Assembly: GCA_963743325.1 (NCBI GenBank)
Contig: CAVUOZ010000010.1
Location: 1-64,000, forward strand
Length of the DNA stretch: 64,000 bases
Direction of reading: 5' to 3'
Source: DATFVA01 sp963743325
Lineage (GTDB): Bacteria > Bacteroidota > Ignavibacteria > Ignavibacteriales > Ignavibacteriaceae
Below are positions 1-8,828 of the stretch, one piece after another. Position numbers and translations under genes: made by a program. The notes beneath the pieces were generated by a model, which searched no databases, was not told where the DNA came from, and was given only the letters and a program-made list of their open reading frames with translations. How positions within the stretch are numbered: position 1 is the stretch's first letter; each line of letters opens with the position of its first letter.

Positions 1-2
1 AG

Positions 3-565
3 ACGGCCGCTGAAGTGCAGCAGCATCTTACCTTCTTGAACAGCGGAGCGGATCAATTCCGGGCCTCATCATTACCTGCGTCCTGGACAACACCGGCCTG
101 GATTGCATCGACGATGCTTACAATCAAATATTGGTGATATTCAACGCTTCGATCGGCCAGATTGAGCTGGGCGATCCGCAGTATATCGGCGCAGCGTTTC
201 AACTGCATCCGGTTCAAGCCGTATCCAGTGATCCAGTGCTGCGGCAAGCGACGTTCAGCGCAGCGACCGGCGTCTTCAGCGTGCCGCCGCGCACGACGGC
301 CGTGTTCGTCCTGCGAGCCGGGGCAAACTTGCCGCCTACCGCCACGCCGACGCTCAAACCGATGGTGACGGTCACGGCGACCACGTCGCCAACTTCCGCA
401 CCGACGGCGACTATCTCACCCACAAGCGCGCGACCGAAACACCTGCCCACAGGCAGCACCCTCGTCGGGCAGCACGGCTCCATCGGGCACATTACCGATC
501 GTGATTGCGGCGGCGCAGTTATCGCCGCGATCGCCGCGATCGTGCTGCGTCGTCGCTCCGCATAA
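3..565 (+). pseudogene. Pullulanase-type glucosidase, C-terminal fragment (frameshifted, 5' truncated)
   Basis: This is the 3' end of a secreted alpha-1,6-glucan debranching enzyme; only the C-terminal beta-sandwich lies in the window. From base 3, frame 3 reads TAAEVQQHLTFLNSGADQ. From about base 50, frame 2 continues with PGLII, then YNQILVIFNAS, LHPVQAVSSDPVLRQA and FSVPPRTTAVFVL, the order seen at the end of bacterial pullulanases. One indel near base 50 explains the switch. After the domain comes a Pro/Thr-rich stretch (PTATPT type) as in exported Chloroflexota proteins, then an Ala/Ile-rich run ending LRRRSA that may be a membrane anchor. A second indel near base 510 would lengthen that run (frame 1 there reads LPIVIAAA). 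The catalytic GH13 barrel is outside the window. The family call is fairly secure; the exact substrate is not. Confidence 0.7.
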
Positions 566-644
566 CGTTCGATTGCTGCGCAAAGTATCGACAGTCGCTT
601 CATACTGACTTCACAGTCTGCGGGCATACTCCTCGTTGAAGCCG

Positions 645-679
645 GGTTGTCAACTGATCGATTGGACAGGTTGACAACC
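645..679. repeat. 10-bp perfect inverted repeat
   Basis: GGTTGTCAAC (645-654) and GTTGACAACC (670-679) are exact reverse complements around a 15-nt spacer. The hairpin lies between the pullulanase fragment and the TetR gene. No T-run follows on the plus strand, so a terminator is doubtful. A regulatory palindrome is equally possible. Confidence 0.45.
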
Positions 680-718
680 GCCCGCGCCAGTCGGTAAACT
701 CCCGCCCCGTTGCTACTG

Positions 719-753
719 AACGTTTGGTAAGTAAGAACTAAACGTTCGGTAAG
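719..753 (+). promoter_or_regulatory. Putative TetR operator: two direct copies of AACGTTYGGTAAG
   Basis: AACGTTTGGTAAG (719-731) and AACGTTCGGTAAG (741-753) differ at one base and start 22 bp apart, 40-75 bp upstream of the TetR start codon. TetR genes are commonly autoregulated from such sites, and here the exporter genes follow in the same direction. The repeat is seen in the sequence; its operator role is inferred from position. Confidence 0.5.
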
Positions 754-792
754 CAGCCAGTTACATCCGATCGCACCCGGCAGGAGGGGTCT

Positions 793-1412
793 ATGTCATC
801 CGACAGCAGCGGACGAGAAGTCATTATCGAAACATCGGCCAAGCTATTCAATCAGCAGGGCTACACCGGCGTCTCGATCCGTGACATCGCGCAAGCGTGC
901 GGCGTCACGAACGCCGCGTTGTACTATCACTTCAAGAACAAAGACGAGTCTGTTTCTGGCGGTAACCGCGCGATCGCACACGACCATGATGGCCTCGTTG
1001 AATGAGGCGGCCCAGCCCAGCGGCGACGTGCGTGAAGACCTTCGGCGCTTGTTGGGACGTTACGCTGACATGATGAGCCGTCAACGGCAGTCGTTTCAGA
1101 CGCTGTGGCGTGATCTCAGCCAGCTCGGCGATCCGCGCGGCGAAAAACTATTTTGCGAGATGCGGGTAGACATTCTGACGGCCGCTACAACAGTTGATCG
1201 AGGCGGCCCAGACGAAAGGCGACCTCAGGCCGGGCGACAGCGCCCTGTATGCGCGCCTGCTGCACAGTATGGTCATTGCGCTGACGCATGGCGGCAAACC
1301 GGGCCGCACCACGCGCCCGTCGGCCGACAGTATCGAAGTTGTATTGGATGTGTTTTTGCAGGGTGCGCAAAGTTCAAGAGAATCTACGGGAGAAAGGATC
1401 GAGACACTATGA
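793..1412 (+). pseudogene. TetR/AcrR family transcriptional regulator (two frameshifts)
   Basis: This is a one-component repressor, probably controlling the ABC exporter that follows. The ATG at 793 has a good ribosome site (GGAGG at 782-786). Residues 1-52 form the TetR helix-turn-helix domain, with IIETSAKLFNQQGYTGVSI, IAQACGVTNAALYYHFKNKDE and the usual YYHF motif. Frame 1 is lost near 947, frame 2 carries the ligand-binding region (DVREDLRRLLGRYADMMSRQ), and frame 0 carries the end from about 1185 (LIEAAQTKGDLRPGDSALY) to the TGA at 1410-1412. Joined, the protein would be about 206 residues, normal for the family. The stop overlaps the exporter start (ATG 1409), so translation is probably coupled. 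The breaks may be real decay or assembly indels. Confidence 0.75.
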
Positions 1413-3345
1413 TGGGGCAACCAACGAGAAATGGAGGACGTCCGGCGCGGCCCAAAGCCGATTTCGGCGCGCTGCGGCGCGCATTCAGTTACCTGGGCCA
1501 TTACCGGCGTATCATGTTTATTGCCTATGGTGCGCTGCTTATCGCCACGCTGGCGCAGGCGAGTCGTGCCGACGTTGGTGCGCAGTATCATCGACTCGGT
1601 GACCAATGGCGTGATCGCGACCCAAGTGTCAAAGGCTCCTGCTCAGGCGCTTCCGCAAATTCTGCCGAAGATCGGCTGGACGCAGGATCAATTCGTAAAC
1701 TTTCGCGACAATTCGCAATCGACTCTGATTGCAGCGGGCGTGGCCATTCTGATCTTTGCCATCGTGCGCGGCATCTTCTCGTTTCTGCAAGCCTACAACG
1801 CCGAGAAACTATCGCAAAGCATGGCGTTTGACATGCGCAACGATCTGTTTTCCAAGATTCAGCGCCTGTCGTTCAGTTATCACGACAAGAATCAGACCGG
1901 CCACTCATGATCCGCGCCACCGACGATGTCGAAAAGGTGCGCTTGTTTATCGGGCAAGGGTTGCTCATCACGCTGCAGGCGATCGTGCTTTTGGTCGGTA
2001 CGCTGTTTATCCTGGCTGTGACCAATTTGCCGCTGACGTTGGTGGTACTCCCTACGCTACCGATCGCTTTTGTATTGTTTCTGATCTTCGGATCGATCTC
2101 TCAGCCGCTGTTTAGTGAAGTACAGCGCCGCTTGTCAAAACTAAATACCATCCTGCAGGAAAACCTGGCCGGTATCAAGGTCGTCAAAGCCTTCGCGCGC
2201 GAACCGCAGGAGCAAGTCAAGTTTAATCAAGCCGCGGACTCGCTGATGCAACAGGGCATCAAGGTGGCACGCGTGTTCTCGTTCTTGTTCCCGGTCATCT
2301 TCCTGATTGCCAACTTCGGCCAGGCAGCCGTGTTATACGCGGCCGGTGGTCAGATCATCAACGCGACGCTGTCGATCGGTGAATGGCAAGAGTTCAGCCT
2401 GTATTTGGTCTTTGTCTTCTTCCCGATTGCGCAGCTGGGCTTCATCATCACCCAAATGTCGCAAGCGGCGGCTTCGGCGAGTCGCGTCTTCGAGATCCTC
2501 GACGCGAAGAGCGACGTAACCGATAAACCGGATGCCGGACCACTGCCGTCGATTGAAGGAAAAGTCCAGTTCCGGGATGTCTCTTTCCGTTATCCCGGCG
2601 GGGGCGCCCCGGTCTTGAGCCACGTCAACATCGAAGCGAAGCCGGGCCAAACGATCGCTTTACTGGGCATGACGGGCAGCGGCAAGACGACGATCATTAA
2701 CCTGCTGCCACGCTTCTACGATCCCACGGGCGGCCAGATTCTGATCGATGGCACTGACTTGCGCGATGTGACGATCGATTCGCTGCGCAAGCAAATCGGC
2801 ATCGTGCTACAAGAAACCAATCTGTTCAGCGGCACGATCCGTGACAACATCGCCTTTGGCCGCTCCGATGCCACACTGGACGATGTAATTGCGGCGGCGA
2901 AGGCAGCGGCGGCGCATGACTTCATCATGGAATTCCCGGAGGGCTACGATACACCGGTTGGTGAGCGTGGCTCGACTTTGAGCGGCGGCCAGAAGCAGCG
3001 CGTCGCCATCGCACGGGCGCTGTTGCTCGATCCGCGCATCCTGATCCTGGATGACTCGACGAGCAGTGTGGACCTGGTATACGGAATACCACATTCAGCA
3101 GGCGCTCGATCGGTTGATGAAGGGCCGCACGAGTTTCGTTATCGCCCAGCGTATCAGCACTGTCCTTAACGCCGATCAAATTTTGGTATTGGACAAAGGT
3201 TCCATCGTGGCCAATGGCACGCATGAAGAGCTGAATGGAAACCAGCGAGATTTACGCTCAAATTTATCAATCGCAGTTGGTGGCAGACGCGCACCTCGAA
3301 GACGAGCCGGCGACTGCGACTGCGGAAGTGGAGGTGCAACTATGA
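1409..3345 (+). pseudogene. ABC exporter half-transporter, degenerate-site subunit (four frameshifts)
   Basis: First half of a heterodimeric multidrug/lipid ABC exporter of the TM287/288 or BmrCD type: six membrane helices, then a nucleotide-binding domain. It starts MMGQPTRNGGRP at 1409 and changes frame near 1560, 1905, 3070 and 3230, ending METSEIYAQIYQ...EVQL at 3345. The nucleotide domain has Walker A GMTGSGKTT, signature LSGGQKQR, Walker B/D-loop ILILDDSTSSVD and switch FVIAQRIST. The catalytic Glu after Walker B is Asp and the switch His is Gln, the known signs of the non-hydrolysing site in asymmetric exporters. Those changes are therefore probably natural, unlike the frameshifts. The next gene overlaps by 4 nt (ATGA) and supplies the canonical site. 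Confidence 0.82.
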
Positions 3346-5362
3346 TGGGCGGAGGCCGGGGCGGGCCAATGGGGCTGATGCAGCAAGAGGCCCTTAAACC
3401 CAAGAATGTCAGTGAAACACTGCGCCGCTTTGGCGTATACTTTAAGCCTTTCTGGCCGGCGTTGCTGCTGGTCGCAGTCTTAGTGGTCATATCGACCTGG
3501 ACACAGGTCACCGGCCCACAGTTGTTGGGACAGGCGGTGGATTGTTACCTTAGCCCGGCGCAGGCAGCCGGCGGATTAGGCGGCTTGAGCGGTGTTCCGG
3601 CGCAGTCGTCACAGACAACCTCCTCGGCGAGCAGCCTGTACCTCCGATCCCTCAGCCTCGCCCACCATGAGCAATGATGCGAAGTTCGCCGGGCTGGGCA
3701 GCATCGTGTTGAAACTGATCGGCCTGTACTTACTCGGCTCGGTCGCGACCGGGTTGACGTTTTATTTGATGAGTTGGGCCGGCCAGCATGTTCTCACGGC
3801 GCTGCGCGTGGCGGTCTTCAAACATCTGCATCGCCTCTCGTTAGGCTATTACGCTGAAAACGAAGCCGGCAACTTGATGAGCCGCATCACCAATGACTCG
3901 GACACGATTCAGCAAGCGATTAGCTTCGCGTTGATCAACGTGGTCAGTGGTGTGCTGCTGCTGGTGTGGATCGCCTACAACATGCTCACCGCGAGCGTGC
4001 CCTTTGCGTTGATCAGTCTGGCGATGGCGCCATTCATGTGGATCGCCACCAAGTGGTTTTCAGCGCAGGCGCGCAAGGCTTTCCGCAAAACCCGATCGTC
4101 CATCGGCGACGTCAATGCCGAATTACAGCAGAGTATCGCCGGCGTGCGAGAAGTACAAGCCTTCAGCCGCGAGCAGGAAAACATCGACAACTTCCGCAAT
4201 GTGAACGCCGCCAACCGCGACGCGAATATCCGCGCCGTGGCTTTCACGGCCGCTCTCGCGCCTACGCTCGAAGCGCTCGGCTATGCGGGTATGGCTTTGG
4301 TCGCGGCTGTCGGCGGCTTTTTGGTGCTGCATGACACCCAATTGTTTGGTGCGACCGTTTCGCTTGGCCTGGTCATCACCTTCATTGCGTACGTGCAGCG
4401 CTTCAACCAGCCGATTCAGCAAATCGCGGTGCTGTGGACGAATATCCAGAGCGCCATCGCAGGCGGCGAGCGCATCTTCGGTCTGCTCGATGTCGTGCCT
4501 GATGTGCAGGACAAACCCGATGCCAGGCCCATGCCACAGATTCAAGGCACTGTCGAATTTGCGGAGACCCATGCTGAATACGAAAAAGGTGTGCCGGTGT
4601 TGTGTGGCGTCAGCTTCAAGGCCGAACCCGGGCAGATGATTGCGCTGGTCGGCCCGACCGGCGCCGGCAAGACGACGATCATCAATTTGCTGCCGCGCTT
4701 CTATGATGTAACGGCCGGCTCGGTGAAGATCGACGGCATCGATGTGCGTGATGTGACAGCGGCCAGCCTGCGTCAGCAAATCGGCATCGTGCTGCAAGAC
4801 AGTTTCTTGTTTAGCGATACGGTGATGAACAACATTCGCTTCGGCCGGCCCGCGGCGACTGATGAAGACGTGCTAGCCGCGGCCAAGTTGGCGCGCGCCG
4901 ATACGTTCATCGAGCGTTTGCCAGAGGGTTATCAAACCATTCTCGGCGAGCGCGGCAGCGGTTTGAGCCAGGGTCAAAGACAGTCTGATCTCGATCGCGC
5001 GCGCGGCGCTGGCGAATCCGCGCATCTTGATCCTCGACGAAGCGACTTCGAGTGTGGATACCCGCACTGAGAAGTTGATTCAGGCCGCGCTGGAGCAACT
5101 GCTGCATGGGCGAACCAGTTTCGTCGTAGCGCACCGCATCAGCACGATCAAGAACGCCGATCAAATCCTGGTCATTAACGACGGTGAGATCATCGAGCGC
5201 GGCAAGTTCAACGAACTGCTCGATCAGAAGGGCTTCTTCTACGATCTGTATATGAGCCAGTTCCGGCGGCAGGAGCAAGTCACAGAGGCGGCGAAGCCGT
5301 CCGGCAACGGGCAGACATCGGGGAATGGGCAGAAGGCGGGTTTGGCAACCGCGGCAGCCTGA
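3342..5362 (+). pseudogene. ABC exporter half-transporter, canonical-site subunit (two frameshifts)
   Basis: Partner of the preceding subunit. It starts MMGGGRGGPMGLMQQEAL at 3342, with membrane helices from about residue 35. An indel between about 3590 and 3670 moves it to frame 1, which carries FAGLGSIVLKLIGLYLLG, the coupling region and Walker A GPTGAGKTT. A second indel near 4985, inside the signature LSQGQRQ, moves it to frame 2, which ends ILILDEATSSVD (catalytic Glu present), FVVAHRIST (switch His present) and a Gln/Gly-rich tail to the TGA at 5360-5362. Together with the degenerate first subunit this makes one active ATPase site per heterodimer. The substrate cannot be told from sequence; drugs or lipids are usual. 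Confidence 0.83.
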
Positions 5363-5405
5363 CAAGATGACAAGATGACGCGCGCTTCGCGCGGATGACA
5401 AGATG

Positions 5406-5446
5406 AAGTCCGACGTTCCAGTAAATCGAACGTCGGACTTTTATTT
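5406..5446 (+). terminator. Rho-independent terminator after the ABC exporter
   Basis: AAGTCCGACGTTC (5406-5418) and GAACGTCGGACTT (5428-5440) form a perfect 13-bp stem with a 9-nt loop, followed by TTATTT. It lies 44 nt after the exporter stop. Three copies of TGACAAGATGA and a small CGCGCG hairpin (5379-5393) lie just before it. Confidence 0.85.
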
Positions 5447-5498
5447 GGGGTTGAATTCAGGCGGCGGGATCGGCGTTTGGCTACATGGCGGGTTAGAA

Positions 5499-5564
5499 AA
5501 AGACCTCGAAGGTTTCAGTGACGGTCAGGCACGTCTGCCAGCCCATAAAACCTTCGAGGTCTTT
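5499..5564 (-). terminator. 17-bp inverted repeat, probable minus-strand terminator next to the intron 3' end
   Basis: AAAGACCTCGAAGGTTT (5499-5515) and its exact complement (5548-5564) are separated by 32 nt. Read on the minus strand, the stem is followed by TTTTTCTAA, as in a terminator. The outer arm touches the apparent 3' end of the group II intron, so it is the first exon sequence after the intron or part of its target site. Class C introns are known to insert next to terminator hairpins. From 5363 to 5728 no gene is seen other than intron sequence. Confidence 0.6.
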
Positions 5565-6150
5565 AGCGGCCGGGTAGGAGCAGCGGTTACCCGCCGCTCC
5601 CCCCACAGACCCGGACGTGAACAATTCGCTCATCCGGTTCTTCGGTAACAGATGGCAAACCTACGCTTACCATCCATTAGCCAGAGACCTGCCGGTCTCC
5701 AGTGCATAACTCCTTGCTGTCCCGCAGGTCATTTCGAGATCTCCGCATGGACAATCTTGGGCTTAGGGAGCGAAAACAGTTCTCGGAGGTGTTCAAACCG
5801 TTTCCACGTGATAGCACTCTTTTGGCTTCGACGACTGAGCCAGTACCGCCATGCTTTGACCCCATACCAGTACACCTTTTCCAACATGCGGGAGTTGCCC
5901 CGAATGCCGTAATACTGGTAGTGCCCTTGTAATTTCAAGCATAGCCTGCGGTACTGTTCGGCCAGCGGGAGGTGGCGATGGGACCGGCACCACTCCCAGA
6001 TGGCCGTTAGCGTGCGGCGGAGTCGCTTCCGTGCCGTCTGCCGCTTGATGACCCAATACCCGCGACGAGACTTCGCCCAGTAATGGGTGAAGCCGAGGAA
6101 GTCAAACGTGTGCTTCCCTGCTCCCACCTTCGTCCTGACTGCTTGGTTTC
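5565..6150 (-). mobile_element. Group II intron, 3' portion (truncated at the contig junction)
   Basis: On the minus strand the reverse transcriptase/maturase end is followed by a recognisable domain V (5608-5640, GAACCGGATGAGC ... CACGTCCGGGTC) and domain VI (about 5573-5603, GGAGCGGCGGG ... CTCCTACCC) with the usual bulged A. The 3' end must fall close to 5565-5575. The 5' ribozyme domains and the catalytic part of the reverse transcriptase are missing, because intron homology stops at about 6,120-6,150. Domain V/VI assignment rests on pattern recognition of the conserved bacterial consensus; no folding was done. Confidence 0.72.
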
Positions 6151-6160
6151 TGAAATGCAA
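5729..6160 (-). pseudogene. ltrA: Group II intron reverse transcriptase/maturase, C-terminal fragment
   Basis: The intron-encoded protein supports splicing (maturase) and retrohoming (reverse transcriptase). This fragment holds the end of the thumb and the maturase domain: HTFDFLGFTHYWAKSRRGYW, then RRTLTAIWEWCRSHRHLPL, LKLQGHYQYYGIRGNSRML and VKAWRYWLSRRSQ, a typical GIIM-domain series. The polymerase core with the YADD motif is missing because the reading frame runs out of homology at the contig junction. The first residues (MHFRNQAV) probably include junction sequence, so 6160 is not a real start. Unlike the ABC genes beside it, the fragment has no internal frameshift. Confidence 0.78.
6120..6160. 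other. Composition and taxonomic junction (probable chimera breakpoint)
   Basis: Left of this interval the minus strand is coherent intron coding sequence and the DNA is GC-rich. Right of it the plus strand is coherent Ignavibacteria-type coding sequence (STGFLSDVGLDGAILKT) and the DNA is AT-rich. Neither gene is complete across the point, and no target-site duplication or integrase is visible. The frame that stays open across it on the plus strand does so by chance. Confidence 0.7.
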
Positions 6161-6790
6161 TCAACTGGGTTTTTGTCGGATGTCGGCCTGGATGGGGCAA
6201 TACTCAAAACTGTAAACGGAGGAATACCTGTTGAGCTGACTTCTTTTACTGCTTCTTATCAGGATAATGCCGTTAATCTCAACTGGATCACTGCAACAGA
6301 GACGAACAATAAAGGATTTGAAGTAGAAAGGAAAAAAGGAGCAGACGAATATGAGAAAATCGGATATGTGGAAGGATCCGGTACAACCACTAAACCTGTT
6401 TTATATTCATTTGCGGACAGAAATGTAGAGAGCGGTAAATATTTATATCGTTTAAAGCAGATTGACTTCGATGGTTCTTATAAGTTATCCGGATCTGTTG
6501 AAGTATCTGTTAACCTTAGACCACAGGATTTTGCTTTATATCAGAATTATCCGAATCCCTTTAATCCGGGTACAATCATTGAATTTAAGCTGCCCGAAGA
6601 TGTAAACAATGTTAAACTTTCGGTTTACAATGCATTGGGTGAAAAGGTGGTAGTGCTTGTAAACACCGGCTTGAAAGCGGGAACGTATCATTATCAGTGG
6701 AATGCACATAATGTAGCAGCAGGGATGTATTTCTATGAACTAAAAACTGATAAGTTTGTATCTGTCAAAAAGATGATTCATCTGAAGTAA
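6152..6790 (+). CDS. T9SS type A sorting domain-containing protein, C-terminal part (5' truncated)
   Basis: This is the end of a secreted surface or extracellular protein exported by the type IX secretion system. It opens with a propeller/YCF48-type repeat end (TGFLSDVGLDGAILKTVNGG). A fibronectin-III-like module follows (IPVELTSFTASYQDNAVNLN, then KGFEVERK and YLYRLKQIDFDGSYK). It closes with the sorting tail: YQNYPNPFNPGTIIEFKLP, VYNALGEKVVVLVN, AGTYHYQWNA, AAGMYFYEL and a basic end. NYPNPFNP plus this tail is characteristic of Ignavibacteria cargo. The N-terminal part is missing at the junction, so substrate and function are unknown. A terminator follows. Confidence 0.85.
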   Translation, partial: EMQSTGFLSDVGLDGAILKTVNGGIPVELTSFTASYQDNAVNLNWITATETNNKGFEVERKKGADEYEKIGYVEGSGTTTKPVLYSFADRNVESGKYLYRLKQIDFDGSYKLSGSVEVSVNLRPQDFALYQNYPNPFNPGTIIEFKLPEDVNNVKLSVYNALGEKVVVLVNTGLKAGTYHYQWNAHNVAAGMYFYELKTDKFVSVKKMIHLK

Positions 6791-6805
6791 TAATAATATT
6801 TAATT

Positions 6806-6840
6806 AAAAACCCTTGTCGGAATTCCTGCAGGGGTTTTTA
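6806..6840. terminator. Bidirectional terminator between convergent genes
   Basis: AAAAACCC (6806-6813) pairs with GGGTTTTT (6832-6839). The A-run and T-run flanks serve both strands. It sits 16 nt after the T9SS gene stop, with the minus-strand propeller gene ending 120 nt further on. Confidence 0.7.
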
Positions 6841-6961
6841 TTAATATAAAATGCCGGGGGAGAGGAAAGAAAATGATCTCGGCGTTAACAACACGATGGT
6901 AGCATTACGAACTGTTTGAACAGTTTTCAGATAATAAAAGATATCAATAATATCAGAAAAT

Positions 6962-8005
6962 TTATTCAACCCAGTCTGCTATGAAAATATTTGTATCTCC
7001 CGGTTTTTTACCAAACCTGTTTGAGGCAAATACGAGCTTTTTACCGTCACGGGTAAACATCGGGAACCCGTCAAAAGATTCGAAAAATGTTATCTGCTCC
7101 AATCCGGTGCCGTCTACATTTATCATATAAAGATCAAAATTTCTAGCATTCTGACTATTCATGTTTGAAGAGAAGATAATTCTTTTTGCATCAGGGAAAA
7201 AGAACGGAGCAAAGCTTGCCTTTCCGAAATCAGTAACCTGTTTCATATTTTTTCCATCAGCATCCATTACATAAAGCTCAAGAGCAGTCGGCCTTACAAG
7301 ACCGTTCTGAACAAGATCATTATAATCGGCGAACTCTTTTTCGGTTTTAGGCCTGCTTGCACGAAAGACTATTTTTGAACCATCCTGCGAAAAGAATGGT
7401 CCGCCGTCATATCCTTTTTCGTGAGTAAGCCGGGTTTGATTGCTGCCATTCAGGTTCATAGTATAGATTTCGGGATCGCCGTCTCTGGTGGAAGTAAAAA
7501 CAATTTTATCCCCAACAGGTGATACGGTCGCTTCGGCATCATACCCGTTTGTATCAGTCATTTTTCTCAGGTTAGAACCATCGGGTTCCGCTGTGTAAAT
7601 ATCAAAAGTAGGGTAGAGTTTCCACACATATCCTTTAGAAAAGTCGGGCGGGGTAGGACAGTTTTTATCTGCTCCGTAAGTTGTAGCATATATTATTGCG
7701 GTATCGCCCGGAAGAAAGTATGAACAGGTTGTTTTGCCTTCACCATTTGATAGCATAGTTATATTACTTCCGTCAATTCCCATCTTAAAGATCTGATCAC
7801 AGGGAAGTTCGCCGCGGTTGCTCTGAAAAATTAATTTGTGTTCATCGAATGAAAGATATGCTTCCGCATTTTCTCCTCTATCAGTAAGCATCTTTATATT
7901 TTTAAGATGTTTTTCACCGTCCATCCGGTACGGATCATTGGAAGTCTGGCAAAATAAAAACGTACTGAAAAATATTGTAGTTAATAAGAGTAATAAGTAT
8001 TTCAT
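6962..8005 (-). CDS. TolB-like WD40/PD40 beta-propeller protein, exported
   Basis: A 347-residue exported protein with a clear signal peptide (MKYLLLLLTTIFFSTFLFCQ). The body is a series of PD40-type blades of the form DGSNITML, DKIVFTSTRDGDPEIYTMNL, GSKIVFRASRP and KRIIFSSNMNSQNARNFDLY, the pattern of TolB and of Ignavibacteria propellers. It has no protease domain, so it is not a DPP-IV or tricorn-type enzyme. The Cys at the end of the hydrophobic segment lacks a good lipobox. It probably acts as a binding or scaffold protein in the periplasm or outside; the partner is unknown. It stands alone, 107 nt downstream of the MBL gene on the same strand. Confidence 0.75.
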   Translation of the reverse strand: MKYLLLLLTTIFFSTFLFCQTSNDPYRMDGEKHLKNIKMLTDRGENAEAYLSFDEHKLIFQSNRGELPCDQIFKMGIDGSNITMLSNGEGKTTCSYFLPGDTAIIYATTYGADKNCPTPPDFSKGYVWKLYPTFDIYTAEPDGSNLRKMTDTNGYDAEATVSPVGDKIVFTSTRDGDPEIYTMNLNGSNQTRLTHEKGYDGGPFFSQDGSKIVFRASRPKTEKEFADYNDLVQNGLVRPTALELYVMDADGKNMKQVTDFGKASFAPFFFPDAKRIIFSSNMNSQNARNFDLYMINVDGTGLEQITFFESFDGFPMFTRDGKKLVFASNRFGKKPGDTNIFIADWVE

Positions 8006-8112
8006 AGTTATATCTCTGTTTGAATTGAAACGACCGTTGCTAAAATAAACGAGATTCTTTAGTGAATCATCAATTAGTATTCCCCGGAATAAAATAATAG
8101 GTATATTCCCGA

Positions 8113-8826
8113 TTATTCAGGTACGTGTACCAAAAAATATTCTTTAGCAGATTCCCCGATTGATTTAGCCTCTCTCATTGTCATATGCATATCATCGGGA
8201 GTATCATCCTCGTGTCCTGCCTCCACGATAGCAAGATCTGCACCTTTTGCCTGACTAGCAAGATCTTCGCAATACGCAGTATCGCCGCCATAACATATCC
8301 TGATACCATTATGAGTAAAGGAATAACCAAGTGCGGGGACTTGCCTTGTAGTAATTCCGTCATGCAGATACTCTTTATGAATAACAGGGAATGGTCTTAT
8401 AGTTATATTTTTGGTTTTAAAATTCCTTGGCTGCTTTACTACTTTAAGATTTATTTTATAAGGTATAGTTCCGGTATATACTTTGCTAAAAGCATTATGA
8501 ATACTTACAATTTCCACACACCCCTCAGGATAGTGAATTGAGAGAGGGGAGGTTTTGTGCATTACTCTCATGTATGTCAAAAGCGCCCAGACTCCGCCAA
8601 CATGGTCGTGATGTCCATGAGTAATAAATAAGTCCGAAATGCCTAAAATCTGTTTCATTCCAATTTCATGGTTCAGGTCGCGTAGAATCCCGTCTCCCGG
8701 ATCCACCACAAAATAATTGCTGCCTCCTTTTACAAGAATACCTGTAGCTATATTAGGAATAGAGCAGAAAATTTTAATTGAAAAATCTTTCTTTTTCCAG
8801 TTAATCGGATACTTTTGCGAGGTCAT
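8113..8826 (-). CDS. MBL-fold metallo-hydrolase, RNase Z-like
   Basis: A 237-residue metallo-beta-lactamase-fold hydrolase. The metal motif THGHHDH is at residues 69-75, preceded by the usual VDPGDG strand, with a later YGGDTAY (third metal ligand) and VEAGHED. The closing HMTMREAKSIGESAKEYFLVH is typical of the RNase Z/arylsulfatase-like branch. The short length and missing RNase Z exosite arm argue against tRNA 3' processing as its sole job; a phosphodiesterase or sulfatase activity is possible. The start codon lies 2 nt after the stop of the Fur-family gene, so both are probably one transcript. The link of this hydrolase to iron control is not established. Confidence 0.75.
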   Translation of the reverse strand: MTSQKYPINWKKKDFSIKIFCSIPNIATGILVKGGSNYFVVDPGDGILRDLNHEIGMKQILGISDLFITHGHHDHVGGVWALLTYMRVMHKTSPLSIHYPEGCVEIVSIHNAFSKVYTGTIPYKINLKVVKQPRNFKTKNITIRPFPVIHKEYLHDGITTRQVPALGYSFTHNGIRICYGGDTAYCEDLASQAKGADLAIVEAGHEDDTPDDMHMTMREAKSIGESAKEYFLVHVPE

Positions 8827-8828
8827 AC

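Noticed and set aside
4123..4797. A 224-codon open frame on the minus strand in the ABC exporter
   Set aside because: It lies opposite conserved ABC motifs (Walker A region) and has the composition of a GC-rich shadow frame.
6083..6160. Extension of the T9SS gene upstream to an ATG at 6083
   Set aside because: Those codons are antisense to the group II intron maturase, so the frame is open there only by chance.
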